Notes under the pieces: model-generated
Databases searched by the model: none
The model's input: the letters and a program-made list of their open reading frames with translations, nothing else
Told to the model about the DNA's origin: nothing
Assembly (NCBI GenBank): GCA_910580155.1
Contig: CAJTWX010000026.1
Span: 1 to 19,584 of the forward strand
Direction: 5' to 3'
Length of the DNA: 19,584 bases
From: an uncultured Alphaproteobacteria bacterium
Lineage (GTDB): Bacteria; Pseudomonadota; Alphaproteobacteria; RF32; CAG-239
Position numbers and translations under genes: made by a program
Shown here: positions 1 to 7,435 of the stretch, piece after piece
Numbering within the stretch: position 1 is the first letter of the stretch
How the letters are laid out: each line of letters opens with the position of its first letter

Positions 1-1514
1 AAGAAAACCTGCATATCCTTGAAAAAGCGCTGCAAACAGAACTCGACCCGTTCCCATATGACGATGTCGCGATTATGTCGTATGACCTTTACAGCTCCGC
101 CGTGACGCACACCCTGCCCGCTCTTGCCGCCGAGTTTTTGCAAAAAAGCTTAAAAACCGCCGAGCCGGACTATAAAAAAACAGATTTCAAAACAATGCCC
201 GCCACCGACGCCCTATCCTTTTTTGCTGAAGAAGCAGATTACACAATGCGACTACACCAACTCTTTCGCCCCCGGCTCCAAACCGAAAAAAAGCTTTTTG
301 TTTATGACGGCATCGACCAGCCGCTTTCCGCCGTTTTACACGATATGGAGCGCACCGGCATTATGCTGGATACACAAAAGCTCACCGAGCTAAACACGCT
401 GTTTGATAAGGAAATGAACAAACTTTCTGCCGAAATTTACGAATTGGCGGGCGAAGAGTTCAACTTAAGCTCCCCTAAGCAAATCGGCGAAATTCTATAT
501 ACAAAACTCGGCTTAAAAGGCAAAAAACACACCTCCGGTTCGCTCAACACCAGCGCCGAAGTCTTGGAGCAAATGGCAGAAACCCACGAACTGCCGCGGA
601 AAATCCTCGACTGGCGGCAATACCAAAAACTCAAATCCACCTACACCACCGCCCTCTTGGCACTGATGGATAAAAACCACCGCGTACACACCACATATAG
701 CCAAGTATCAGTCAACACCGGCCGTTTGTCATCGCTTAACCCGAACTTGCAAAACATCCCTATCCGCTCCCCGATTGGGCGTGAAATCCGCAAGAGTTTT
801 ATCGCCAAACCGAAACATAAACTGATTGCCGCCGACTACTCGCAGGTAGAACTCCGTTTGTTAGCCACCATTGCCGATGTGCCGTTTTTGCAGGAGGCAT
901 TCAGAGAAAATGTTGACATTCACCGCAAAACTGCCGCGCAAGTCTTTGATATTCCATATGAAGAAGTAGACGCCGCTCACCGCCGCCGTGCCAAAGCAAT
1001 CAACTTCGGCATTGTTTACGGCATTTCCGCGTTTGGGCTTTCCAAAGAAATTGACACCACACCGGCAGAAGCGCAACGCTATATCGATGCTTATTTTGCC
1101 AATATGCCGGAAGTCAAAACCTATATGGAAGAAACGATTAACTTCGCGCGCCAAAACGGTTATGTCACCACACCGTTTAATCGTAAAATCACCATTTTCG
1201 GCATTCAAGATAATAATAAGCGCCTCGCCTCGTTTGCCGAACGGGCAGCGATTAACGCCCCAATTCAGGGTGGTGCGGCAGACATCATCAAACTCGCAAT
1301 GAACAAAATCCCCGTCAAGCTCAAAGCCGCCGGACTAAAAACACAAATGCTCCTGCAGGTGCACGACGAGCTCGTTTTTGAAGCTCCCGAGGAAGAGGTT
1401 GACACCGCCGCCGCGCTGATAAAAGCCGAAATGGAAAACATCACCGCCATCACACTCAAAACCCCGCTGATAGCGGAAGTCGGCATCGGAAATAACTGGG
1501 ACGAGGCGCACTAA
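1..1514 (+). CDS. polA: DNA polymerase I, C-terminal part (5' end outside window)
   Basis: The frame is open from base 3, so this is the 3' part of a longer gene. The upstream 5'-3' exonuclease domain is missing. What remains is the rest of the 3'-5' exonuclease domain (to about base 290) and the whole family A polymerase domain. Polymerase motif A (DYSQVELR) starts at base 834. Motif B (the O-helix, RRRAKAINFG followed by YG) lies near 982-1020. Motif C (LLQVHDELVF) lies near 1348-1380. The enzyme fills gaps and replaces RNA primers in replication and repair. The exonuclease domain looks degraded: the Exo II segment reads NLHIL where E. coli has NLKYD, and Exo III reads FFAEEAD where E. coli has YAAEDAD. 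Proofreading is therefore probably weak or lost. The in-frame ATG at base 75 is internal and not the start. Identity is certain. Confidence 0.97.
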   Translation, partial: ENLHILEKALQTELDPFPYDDVAIMSYDLYSSAVTHTLPALAAEFLQKSLKTAEPDYKKTDFKTMPATDALSFFAEEADYTMRLHQLFRPRLQTEKKLFVYDGIDQPLSAVLHDMERTGIMLDTQKLTELNTLFDKEMNKLSAEIYELAGEEFNLSSPKQIGEILYTKLGLKGKKHTSGSLNTSAEVLEQMAETHELPRKILDWRQYQKLKSTYTTALLALMDKNHRVHTTYSQVSVNTGRLSSLNPNLQNIPIRSPIGREIRKSFIAKPKHKLIAADYSQVELRLLATIADVPFLQEAFRENVDIHRKTAAQVFDIPYEEVDAAHRRRAKAINFGIVYGISAFGLSKEIDTTPAEAQRYIDAYFANMPEVKTYMEETINFARQNGYVTTPFNRKITIFGIQDNNKRLASFAERAAINAPIQGGAADIIKLAMNKIPVKLKAAGLKTQMLLQVHDELVFEAPEEEVDTAAALIKAEMENITAITLKTPLIAEVGIGNNWDEAH

Positions 1515-1524
1515 CCATCCCTGT

Positions 1525-1557
1525 GTCATTGCGAGGAACAAAGTGACGCGGCAATCT
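1525..1557 (+). repeat. Palindromic repeat, ATTGCGAG...GGCAAT family, copy 1
   Basis: Eleven bases after the polA stop, the sequence runs from GTCATTGCGAGG to GACGCGGCAATCT. The ATTGC/GCAAT ends pair with each other. The same layout recurs in reverse orientation at 1589-1635 and again at 18617-18660. Dispersed elements with these ends are common in intergenic DNA of several bacterial groups. A role in transcript ending or stability is possible but not shown. Confidence 0.6.
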
Positions 1558-1588
1558 CACAAAAGTATGGCATACCAAAGCGTGACAC

Positions 1589-1635
1589 AGATTACCACGC
1601 GTATATGCAGCTGACACAGCAACGCTCGCAATAAC
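1589..1635 (-). repeat. Palindromic repeat, ATTGCGAG...GGCAAT family, inverted degenerate copy
   Basis: Read on the minus strand, this begins GTTATTGCGAGCG and ends CGCGTGGTAATCT, which matches the ends of the copy at 1525-1557 with substitutions and a longer middle. With that copy it forms an inverted pair of about 110 bp, similar to a small non-autonomous element or a REP-type pair. Confidence 0.45.
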
Positions 1636-1805
1636 TTGCTGATGAAACGAAGAAAACAAAAAGCAGACCACCTTCATAGAACGCAACGGATAAGAGGTTG
1701 GGGATTAACCGTGACTTCTTTTATGGTTGAATCGAAATTGTTTTAATCGCGGCAGATATATCCCAACTATCGTCTACTGTGGAGGGTTCGCACGCCCTTG
1801 CTTTA

Positions 1806-1838
1806 AAAACAAAAACGACCGCCCTATAAAGGTGGCCG
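1806..1838 (-). terminator. Possible intrinsic terminator on the minus strand
   Basis: On the minus strand an 8-bp imperfect stem (CGGCCACC with GGCGGTCG) is followed by TTTTTGTTTTT. No minus-strand gene is recognised upstream of it, so it would end an unidentified transcript, such as a small RNA or a decayed gene from the 1840-2080 area. Confidence 0.35.
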
Positions 1839-2051
1839 AGATGCTGATTAAAATGTACAGTACAGAACATTCGCTCCTTATTTGGCAAAGCCTTATTCAA
1901 AGCACACCCCGACCAAAAGTTCAAGGTTTTGTTCAATACGGTGCGCAGAAACCTTAACCGGCTCAAGTTTTTTCGCAACGTCTGTAGTTTAGATGGTGTA
2001 TATTCCACACACCGTAGTACTGTTTTTTAATGAAGTTAATCAGACCTCATA

Positions 2052-2087
2052 GTATGAATACATCCGGTTCTTCATACCTGATATAAT
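2052..2087 (+). promoter_or_regulatory. Palindrome and -10 box upstream of gph
   Basis: A perfect 7-bp inverted repeat, GTATGAA (2052-2058) and TTCATAC (2071-2077), sits just before a consensus TATAAT at 2082-2087. No good -35 hexamer is present at the right spacing. The palindrome would lie where an activator or repressor could touch the polymerase. The leader to the gph start would be about 90 bases. Confidence 0.35.
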
Positions 2088-2185
2088 CTTTAGCATATAG
2101 AATTTAAAGATGCAAGAAAAAAGCAGCAAATAATTCTTTACGAAATAAAAATTAAGCGCTAAATATCTTATGAAAGGAAACACAA

Positions 2186-2818
2186 ATGCTGATATTTGAT
2201 TTAGACGGAACACTTTTAAACACGGTTAAAGACCTACACATCGCCCTTAACCACGCACTCAAAACCCACGGATTCCCCGAAAAAACAGAAGCCGAAACGC
2301 AAATGCTTTTAGGTAATGGTATTGATATTCTCGTTGCCGATGCCATCCCCAATGGCAAAGAAAACCCTAAATTTCCCGAGACCTACGCCACATTCAAAGA
2401 ATATTATTCGCAACACCTCAATGATTACACAGCCCCTTACGATGGCATTCTCCCGCTTTTAAGCGCACTCAAAGCCCGCAACATCAAAATGGGTATTGTG
2501 TCAAACAAATTTGATGAAGGCGTTAAAGCCCTTGCGGCACAATATTTCACCAACCTAATCAAACACGCCCAAGGCACAAGCGATAAAGTTAAAAAGAAAC
2601 CATCTCCTGACGCCGTTTTCGCCCTCATCAAAGAATTAAACGCTGAAAACGAAAAAAACATATACATCGGCGATTCTGATGTAGATATGGCAACAGCTCA
2701 AAACGCAGGATTACCATGCATAAGCGTCAGCTGGGGCTTTCGTTCCCGCAAGTTTTTGGAATCCTGCGGCGCAAACCCGATAATCGACACTCCCGAAGAA
2801 CTGCTTAAATATATCTAG
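2186..2818 (+). CDS. gph: HAD-family hydrolase, phosphoglycolate phosphatase type
   Basis: This is a 210-residue protein of the haloacid dehalogenase superfamily. It opens with the nucleophile motif I, FDLDGT (D5 nucleophile, D7 acid/base). Motif II is in VSNK near residue 107, motif III is a lysine in the KKKPSPD segment, and motif IV is IGDSDVDM, which binds Mg2+. The helical cap between motifs I and II and the overall length fit the Gph/PGPase group. These enzymes remove phosphate from 2-phosphoglycolate, for example after DNA damage, but related HAD enzymes act on other sugar phosphates, so the substrate is not certain. A Shine-Dalgarno AAAGGA precedes the ATG. The gene converges on mltG with only 2 bp between the stop codons and no hairpin between them, so the two transcripts probably overlap. 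Confidence 0.85.
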   Translation: MLIFDLDGTLLNTVKDLHIALNHALKTHGFPEKTEAETQMLLGNGIDILVADAIPNGKENPKFPETYATFKEYYSQHLNDYTAPYDGILPLLSALKARNIKMGIVSNKFDEGVKALAAQYFTNLIKHAQGTSDKVKKKPSPDAVFALIKELNAENEKNIYIGDSDVDMATAQNAGLPCISVSWGFRSRKFLESCGANPIIDTPEELLKYI

Positions 2819-2820
2819 AT

Positions 2821-3795
2821 TTATTTCTTAAGTTGTTTCCGATACAGCGCCACATTGGCGTTATGTTCGCTTAATGTTTTCGCAAAACGATGCCCGCCCG
2901 TGATGCCGTCTGCCACAAAATAAAGATATTTCGTTTTTGCCGGATGAGCCGCCGCCTTTAAAGCCTCCCGCCCCGGACTGCAAATCGGAGACGGTGGAAG
3001 CCCCGCATAAATATATGTATTATAAGGCGAATCATACGCTAAATCTTTCCGATACAGCGGCCGCCCGAGGTTCATCAGCCCTCCTGTCACCGCATAAATA
3101 ACTGTAGGATCTGTCTGCAGCCGCATCCCAAGGTTTAAGCGATTCACAAACACACTCGCCACTTTCGCCCGCTCGGAAACAACGCCGGTTTCTTTCTCCA
3201 CAATGCTCGCTAGTGTCAAAAGCTCCTGCTCGTTTTGTATCGGTAGATTTTCATCACGACCCGCAAACGCCGCTGCAAGCTCTTTTTTCATCGCCTGACG
3301 GGCTTTTTTCAAAATACTGTCCCGAGATTCGCCGCGCGTAAAATGATACGTCTCCGGCAAAATTTCCCCCTCTTTAAGTGTAACGGTAATCTCTCCCTCC
3401 AAATACGGATTTTCCAACACAATCTGCTTAATCTCCGCCAGAGCTTTTCCCTCCGGAATGGTCAGACTGCGCACAATCACCTCGCCGTTGACAAGCTTAT
3501 TGGCAATTGTTTCCAAAGACACCTCGCCCGCAAACGCATATTCGCCGGCCTTAAGCTTGCCTGCCAGCCCGTACAACCGAGCATAAAGCATAAACCACCG
3601 CGCATCATCAACCACGCCGTTTTGCTCTAAAAGCGCTGCTGTCCGGTTCAGTCCCGTCCCCTTCGGAATCATCACCCCCGCCGGTGCTACCAACGCATAA
3701 CGATCGGTAAATTTTTTGGAAACAACCACAAAAAAAGCAGCTCCCATCAGCAACAAAACAAATATTGCCAATAAGAGCCGCTTAATCATTTTCAT
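2821..3795 (-). CDS. mltG: Endolytic murein transglycosylase MltG (YceG-like)
   Basis: This 324-residue inner-membrane protein cleaves nascent glycan strands of peptidoglycan and is thought to set their length. It has a short basic N-terminus and one transmembrane helix at about residues 7-25. A periplasmic part follows, with a LysM-like region (around 40-115) and then the YceG catalytic domain. The signature LASIVEKET holds the catalytic glutamate (E200), and the family block MRLQTDPTVIYAV follows it. HPAKTKYLYFVADG near the C-terminus is also typical. It starts 14 bp after the fabF stop, on the same strand, with only a weak AGGCG ribosome site, so it probably depends on fabF transcription. 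The fabF-mltG order is common in proteobacteria. A second ATG two codons later is also possible as the start. Confidence 0.95.
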   Translation of the reverse strand: MKMIKRLLLAIFVLLLMGAAFFVVVSKKFTDRYALVAPAGVMIPKGTGLNRTAALLEQNGVVDDARWFMLYARLYGLAGKLKAGEYAFAGEVSLETIANKLVNGEVIVRSLTIPEGKALAEIKQIVLENPYLEGEITVTLKEGEILPETYHFTRGESRDSILKKARQAMKKELAAAFAGRDENLPIQNEQELLTLASIVEKETGVVSERAKVASVFVNRLNLGMRLQTDPTVIYAVTGGLMNLGRPLYRKDLAYDSPYNTYIYAGLPPSPICSPGREALKAAAHPAKTKYLYFVADGITGGHRFAKTLSEHNANVALYRKQLKK

Positions 3796-3809
3796 AAAAC
3801 GCCTGAAAT

Positions 3810-5087
3810 CTAGCCGTTATACTTCTTAAACACAACCGAAGAGTTTGTGCCGCCAAAGCCAAACGAGTTGGACATCGCAGCCTTAATCTCTCTCTTCTTC
3901 GGCTTTAACGGAACAAGGTCAAAATCACCCAGTTCGTCCGCCGGATTTTCAAGATTTAAGGTCGGCGGGCAGGTCTGTTCCTGAATTGCCATAATTGTAT
4001 AAACAGCTTCAACCGCGCCCGCTGCACCAAGCAGATGCCCGATAGCAGATTTTGTTGATGACATCGACACATTCTTAATGCCCTCATCGCCAAACAAGCG
4101 TTTAACAGCCATTGCCTCGCCCACGTCACCGGCCGGAGTCGATGTACCGTGTGCATTGATGTAACCGATGTCAGAAAGCTCAACACCATTTTCTTTAGCG
4201 TGGTCAGCGGCCATCTTCATTGCGCGGTATGCGCCATCGCCTGAAGGCGCGGTAATATGATAAGCGTCGCCGCTCATACCATAGCCGACAACTTCGGCAT
4301 AAATCTTCGCGCCGCGTTTCTTGGCGTGTTCTAATTCTTCCAACACCAAAGCACCACTGCCCTCGCCCATAACAAAGCCGCTGCGGCCTTTATCCCACGG
4401 GCGGGAAGCTTTTTCCGGCGTATCATTATAGTCGGAAGTTACGGCTTTCATCCGTGCAAAACCGGCAATTCCCAAAACGTTTACTGCAGATTCCGCACCG
4501 CCTGCCACCATCATATCCGCATCGCCGCGAGCAATCATTGCCGCCGCATCGCCGATAGCGTGCGTGCCGGTCGAACAAGCCGTAACACACGCGTGGTTCG
4601 GGCCTTTCAAGCCGTATTTAATTGACACATTGCCTGAAATGAGGTTAATCAGCACCGACGGAATAAAGAACGGGGAAATCTTTTTCATACCGAATTCGTT
4701 AAACAAAATCGCATTTTCATAAATTCCCTGCAATCCGCCAATACCGGCACCCATCATAACGCCCGCACGGTCTTTCTCTTCATCGCTCGCTGTTTCTGCA
4801 TCCCAGCCCGCGTCTTTTAGCGCATCGCCGGCAGCAGCCATACCGAACATAATGAATTTATCATTTTTCTTTTGGTCTTTCGGAGGCAAAACCGTATCCG
4901 GATTAAAATCAGGCTCGTTTTCGCCAAACGGCACTTGTCCGGCAATCGTCACCGGAATATCTTTTAAATCCACTCCCTCAATCGGGCGGATACCGGATTT
5001 TCCGGCCATCAAAGCATCCCAGTTGTGCTTAACGCCTCTTCCAAGCGGCGAAACAACGCCCATACCTGTTACGACAACTCTTCTCAT
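3810..5087 (-). CDS. fabF: Beta-ketoacyl-ACP synthase II
   Basis: This 425-residue condensing enzyme extends acyl-ACP with malonyl-ACP in type II fatty acid synthesis. The Cys-His-His triad is visible: C171 in VTACSTGTHA, H313 in NAHGTSTPAGD and H351 in AIGHLLGAAGA. The conserved lysine K346 and the glycine-rich FGFGGTNSS tail are present. The length is normal for the family. A GAGG ribosome site lies 8 bases before the ATG. The gene follows acpP on the same strand, separated by a terminator and a structured leader (5110-5190), and precedes mltG. FabF acts directly on the AcpP carrier encoded upstream, so the pairing is functional. Confidence 0.98.
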   Translation of the reverse strand: MRRVVVTGMGVVSPLGRGVKHNWDALMAGKSGIRPIEGVDLKDIPVTIAGQVPFGENEPDFNPDTVLPPKDQKKNDKFIMFGMAAAGDALKDAGWDAETASDEEKDRAGVMMGAGIGGLQGIYENAILFNEFGMKKISPFFIPSVLINLISGNVSIKYGLKGPNHACVTACSTGTHAIGDAAAMIARGDADMMVAGGAESAVNVLGIAGFARMKAVTSDYNDTPEKASRPWDKGRSGFVMGEGSGALVLEELEHAKKRGAKIYAEVVGYGMSGDAYHITAPSGDGAYRAMKMAADHAKENGVELSDIGYINAHGTSTPAGDVGEAMAVKRLFGDEGIKNVSMSSTKSAIGHLLGAAGAVEAVYTIMAIQEQTCPPTLNLENPADELGDFDLVPLKPKKREIKAAMSNSFGFGGTNSSVVFKKYNG

Positions 5088-5109
5088 TAAATAACCTCTT
5101 TCACGCTTA

Positions 5110-5146
5110 TCTGCGCTTATTTCGGGAGTATCCCGCTGCGGCAGAT
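5110..5146 (-). promoter_or_regulatory. Nested hairpin in the fabF leader
   Basis: ATCTGC and GCAGAT ends (5110-5115, 5141-5146) enclose an inner stem CGGGA-gta-TCCCG, just upstream of the fabF ribosome site. It is not followed by a T-run, so it is not a simple terminator. It could protect the 5' end of a processed fabF message or act in regulation. The structure is seen in the sequence; the role is inferred. Confidence 0.4.
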
Positions 5147-5154
5147 AAATTTAA

Positions 5155-5190
5155 TATGAAAAAACTCGCTTAAAACTTTTGAGCGAGTTC
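5155..5190 (-). terminator. Intrinsic terminator after acpP
   Basis: On the minus strand an 8-bp perfect stem (AACTCGCT with AGCGAGTT) with an AT-rich loop is followed by TTTTTTC. It lies 24 bp past the acpP stop and before fabF. Partial read-through here would let acpP be made in large excess over fabF and mltG, as the cell's needs require. Confidence 0.8.
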
Positions 5191-5213
5191 TAACTTATGA
5201 TAATTCCAAAGAC

Positions 5214-5447
5214 TTACGCAGCTTTTGAAAGATAGTCAATAGCATCTTTTACTGTAAGAATTTTTTCTGCTGCTTCATCAGGAATTTCGCAACCAAATTC
5301 TTCTTCAAATGCCATAACCAGCTCAACAGTATCCAAGCTGTCAGCACCCAAATCATCAATAAAGTTTGCATTATCTGTTACTTTTGTTTCTTCAACACCT
5401 AAATGTTCAGCAACAATTTTCTTAACACGATCAGCGGTATCAGTCAT
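5214..5447 (-). CDS. acpP: Acyl carrier protein
   Basis: This 77-residue acidic helical protein carries growing acyl chains on a 4'-phosphopantetheine arm. The arm attaches to S37 in the invariant GADSLDTVELVM segment. It serves FabF (next gene) and LpxA (also in this window). The sequence MTDTADRVKKIVAEHLGV is very close to alphaproteobacterial AcpP. The start is the ATG at 5447, not the in-frame TTG at 5456: a GAGG ribosome site occupies about 5457-5460, which is 9 bases before the ATG but touches the TTG. A terminator follows the gene. Confidence 0.97.
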   Translation of the reverse strand: MTDTADRVKKIVAEHLGVEETKVTDNANFIDDLGADSLDTVELVMAFEEEFGCEIPDEAAEKILTVKDAIDYLSKAA

Positions 5448-5639
5448 TAAATTCAACCTCTAAATATTATTAAAACAAATTTAGACTAACGTCTGAAACA
5501 AACGCTACACACAAAAACTTTATTTGACAAGCTTTTTTTTAAACTTTTCAACTTATGCACCCGCACAAAACAGACAAACATTTATATTTCAACAACTTAG
5601 CCCCAGCAAAAAAAATCGGACTTTTCCCCAAAATAACAC

Positions 5640-5668
5640 TTTATTTCTAAAAAAAAACGCACTATATA
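5640..5668 (+). promoter_or_regulatory. Candidate ldh promoter
   Basis: A TATATA -10 box (5663-5668) lies 17 bp after a poor -35 match, TTTATT (5640-5645), in the A/T-rich divergent region between acpP and ldh. The leader to the ldh ATG would be about 50 bases. The weak -35 suggests an activator, but no clear operator was found. Confidence 0.3.
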
Positions 5669-5721
5669 TACCAATGAATTAAAAGTTTTAGATTTTTTTG
5701 ATATTTTAGAGGAACAAGACA

Positions 5722-6663
5722 ATGCAGATAGGAATTATCGGAACAGGAATGGTCGGCGCAGCTGCCGCATTTGCACTCGCAAGCGAAGGCTCAGCCGAAA
5801 AATTAATATTGATAGACGCCAACAAAGAACGTGCCATATCAGAAGCCATGGATATCTCGCACGCCACCCCGTTTACATTTGGCGCTAAGGTTATTGCCGG
5901 AGATTACAAAGACTTAAGTGAAGCCGGCATCATCTTCATCACTGCCGGTGCAAACCAAAAACCCGGAGAAACCCGCCTCGACCTGTTGGAGAAAAATGTT
6001 TCTATCTTCAAAAGCATTATCCCCGAAGTTGTCAAATATGCTCCGAACGCCATTTTGGTTATCGCCTCCAATCCTGTGGATATTATGACCGAAGTCACCC
6101 TAAAACTCTCGGGCTTCCCTAAAAACCGCGTTTTTGGCACCGGAACGGTTCTCGATTCGGCGCGTTTCCGCAGCATTTTGGGACGTCATATGGGTGTTTC
6201 CCCCAAGTCTATTCACGCCAACGTTATCGGCGAACACGGCGACTCTGAAGTTCTGTTATGGTCAAGTGCTGTTGCCGGAACATCGTGTGTTGAACGGTTT
6301 GCCAAAGAATGTGATATCGTGTTGGACGATGTGATTAAAGGCTCGATAGATAACGAAGTCCGCAACGCTGCCTACACCATCATCAAAGGCAAAGGCTCAA
6401 CCTATTACGGCATTGCCGCCGCTACACAATATATTTTAAGCTCAATAATCAGTGATAAACACGCAATTTTAACTGTCAGCTCACATCACGACGAAGGTAT
6501 CGGCGGACATAAGAATATTTGCTATTCAATGCCTTCAATCGTCAGCAAAAACGGCATCGAGCGCGCCCTAATGCCTTCAATGTGTGATAACGAACGCCAA
6601 GCACTGGAAAAGAGCGCCGCCACACTTGCGGAATATACCGCAAAAGCATTGGCAATGTTATAA
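5722..6663 (+). CDS. ldh: L-lactate dehydrogenase (NAD-dependent)
   Basis: This 313-residue cytosolic enzyme interconverts pyruvate and L-lactate with NADH/NAD+. The N-terminal Rossmann motif is GTGMVG (G7, G9, G12). The coenzyme and substrate loop reads GANQKPGETR; glutamine at position 79 marks lactate rather than malate dehydrogenase, which has arginine there. The catalytic pair is present: H172 in GEHGDSE with the aspartate of DSARFR (145-148). Size and motifs fit the classical LDH family. A strong AGAGGA ribosome site lies 8 bases before the ATG. The gene is transcribed alone, divergent from acpP, and ends at its own terminator. With adhE in the same window it points to fermentative disposal of NADH. 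Ldh of this type is uncommon in respiring alphaproteobacteria. Confidence 0.93.
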   Translation: MQIGIIGTGMVGAAAAFALASEGSAEKLILIDANKERAISEAMDISHATPFTFGAKVIAGDYKDLSEAGIIFITAGANQKPGETRLDLLEKNVSIFKSIIPEVVKYAPNAILVIASNPVDIMTEVTLKLSGFPKNRVFGTGTVLDSARFRSILGRHMGVSPKSIHANVIGEHGDSEVLLWSSAVAGTSCVERFAKECDIVLDDVIKGSIDNEVRNAAYTIIKGKGSTYYGIAAATQYILSSIISDKHAILTVSSHHDEGIGGHKNICYSMPSIVSKNGIERALMPSMCDNERQALEKSAATLAEYTAKALAML

Positions 6664-6674
6664 AAAAAAGCAAC

Positions 6675-6704
6675 AACGGGGCTATATCGCTCCGTTTTTT
6701 TATT
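6675..6704 (+). terminator. Intrinsic terminator of ldh
   Basis: A 7-bp stem (ACGGGGC with GCTCCGT, one G-T pair) and a short loop are followed by TTTTTTTATTT, 12 bp after the ldh stop. Confidence 0.85.
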
Positions 6705-6712
6705 TCTCAAAC

Positions 6713-6747
6713 AAAAAAACTGTCCGCGATATCAAACTCGCGGACAG
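6713..6747 (-). terminator. Intrinsic terminator of the minus-strand membrane protein gene
   Basis: A perfect 10-bp stem, CTGTCCGCGA (6720-6729) with TCGCGGACAG (6738-6747), is followed on the minus strand by seven T residues. It faces the ldh terminator. It is the only strong terminator found downstream of the autotransporter cluster. Confidence 0.85.
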
Positions 6748-6769
6748 CTTTATTTGGTGAACTGTATTC

Positions 6770-7225
6770 TTACCGTACCGGATGAGCATAGTTATAACAG
6801 CTCATAACCAAGTCTTCTTTTTTGTAAAATACCTTATATGCCGCATACAAAAGCGAAAGTACAATCGCTGCCATATACACGTCATAAACCGGCATATAGT
6901 TGTTTAAGAAGACGGTCATACTGTCTGAACCGGTAACGAAGTAGTCAACCACCAACGATACCAGCGCATAGATAACCGAGAAATACGGTATCCACCCGAT
7001 AGAGGCTAAAAATACTGAAAGCCGCGGGAAGTTTTCATTCATCCTGTGAACAAAGCCCCAGGAAGAAATGAATGACAAAGAAAGCGCCAAAACCGCAACC
7101 CAGAACAAGACATACAATACACCGCCCATCGCATAACTCAACTGTGTGTTAAACAGGGCAATGATAAATGCCGCCAGCTGATACATACCACCAAGCAGCA
7201 AAAGTTCATTTCTGCATATTTTCAT
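6770..7225 (-). CDS. Small four-helix inner-membrane protein, unknown function
   Basis: This is a 151-residue hydrophobic protein with about four transmembrane helices, near residues 8-28, 33-54, 68-93 and 112-132. A short charged loop (HRMNENFPR) sits between helices 2 and 3, and the tail is basic and Cys/His-containing. I do not recognise the family. The start is the ATG at 7225: a near-perfect AAGGAGGT ribosome site lies 5 bases upstream. The longer frame starting at 7285 would place that site inside the gene. The gene lies 210 bp downstream of the MscS-type gene, with a palindromic repeat between them, and ends at a strong terminator. Confidence 0.75.
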   Translation of the reverse strand: MKICRNELLLLGGMYQLAAFIIALFNTQLSYAMGGVLYVLFWVAVLALSLSFISSWGFVHRMNENFPRLSVFLASIGWIPYFSVIYALVSLVVDYFVTGSDSMTVFLNNYMPVYDVYMAAIVLSLLYAAYKVFYKKEDLVMSCYNYAHPVR

Positions 7226-7334
7226 AACGACCTCCTTAAATTGAGATGATACACAAAAATCACCATCAAACACATATGCGCTCAACCGCCAACTTCCAAC
7301 CTAAGCTTTGGGAGATATCAGGTATATAGATATA

Positions 7335-7412
7335 TCACCTCTCACCTCAAGAGAGAGGAGGTCTTTGAAGCACGCCCTATCAATAAGCGTCCCTTGAGGA
7401 GGAGACAGGTGA
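7335..7412. repeat. Small palindromic element with imperfect terminal inverted repeats
   Basis: The left end, TCACCTCTCACCTCAAGAGA, and the reverse complement of the right end, TCACCTGTCTCCTCCTCAAGGGA, match with a small indel and flank about 40 bp. The element lies between the MscS-type gene and the four-helix protein gene. It resembles a decayed MITE or REP-type unit and differs from the ATTGCGAG family elsewhere in the window. Confidence 0.45.
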
Positions 7413-7435
7413 GTGTGAAAACATAGAACACAGTT

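Larger units (their letters stand above)
1515..2185. other. Gene-poor interval between polA and gph
   Basis: This 671-bp stretch has no convincing gene. From left to right it holds two opposed palindromic repeats (1525-1635), including a short perfect palindrome GTATGGCATAC at 1565-1575. Next is AT-rich sequence with a hairpin followed by a T-rich run on the minus strand (1806-1838). A 50-codon open stretch without a start codon follows, at about 1845-2029 on the plus strand. Last come a palindrome and a TATAAT box upstream of gph. Two open frames of 76 and 95 codons here (plus 1727-1957, minus 1721-2008) have no clear ribosome site and no recognisable family. They may be decayed coding sequence. 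Confidence 0.5.

Noticed and set aside
1780..1800. GGTTCG segment resembling a tRNA T-loop
   Set aside because: No acceptor stem, D-arm or anticodon arm can be formed around it.
1727..1957. 76-codon frame on the plus strand after polA
   Set aside because: It has no ribosome site and no recognisable motifs, and it overlaps an opposing frame and a hairpin. At most it is decayed coding sequence.
5448..5456. Upstream TTG start for acpP
   Set aside because: The GAGG ribosome site directly touches the TTG, leaving no spacing, while the ATG at 5447 has a 9-base spacing and gives the usual family N-terminus.
7226..7285. Longer N-terminus for the four-helix membrane protein
   Set aside because: It would place a near-perfect AAGGAGGT site inside the gene. 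The ATG at 7225 right after that site is far better.
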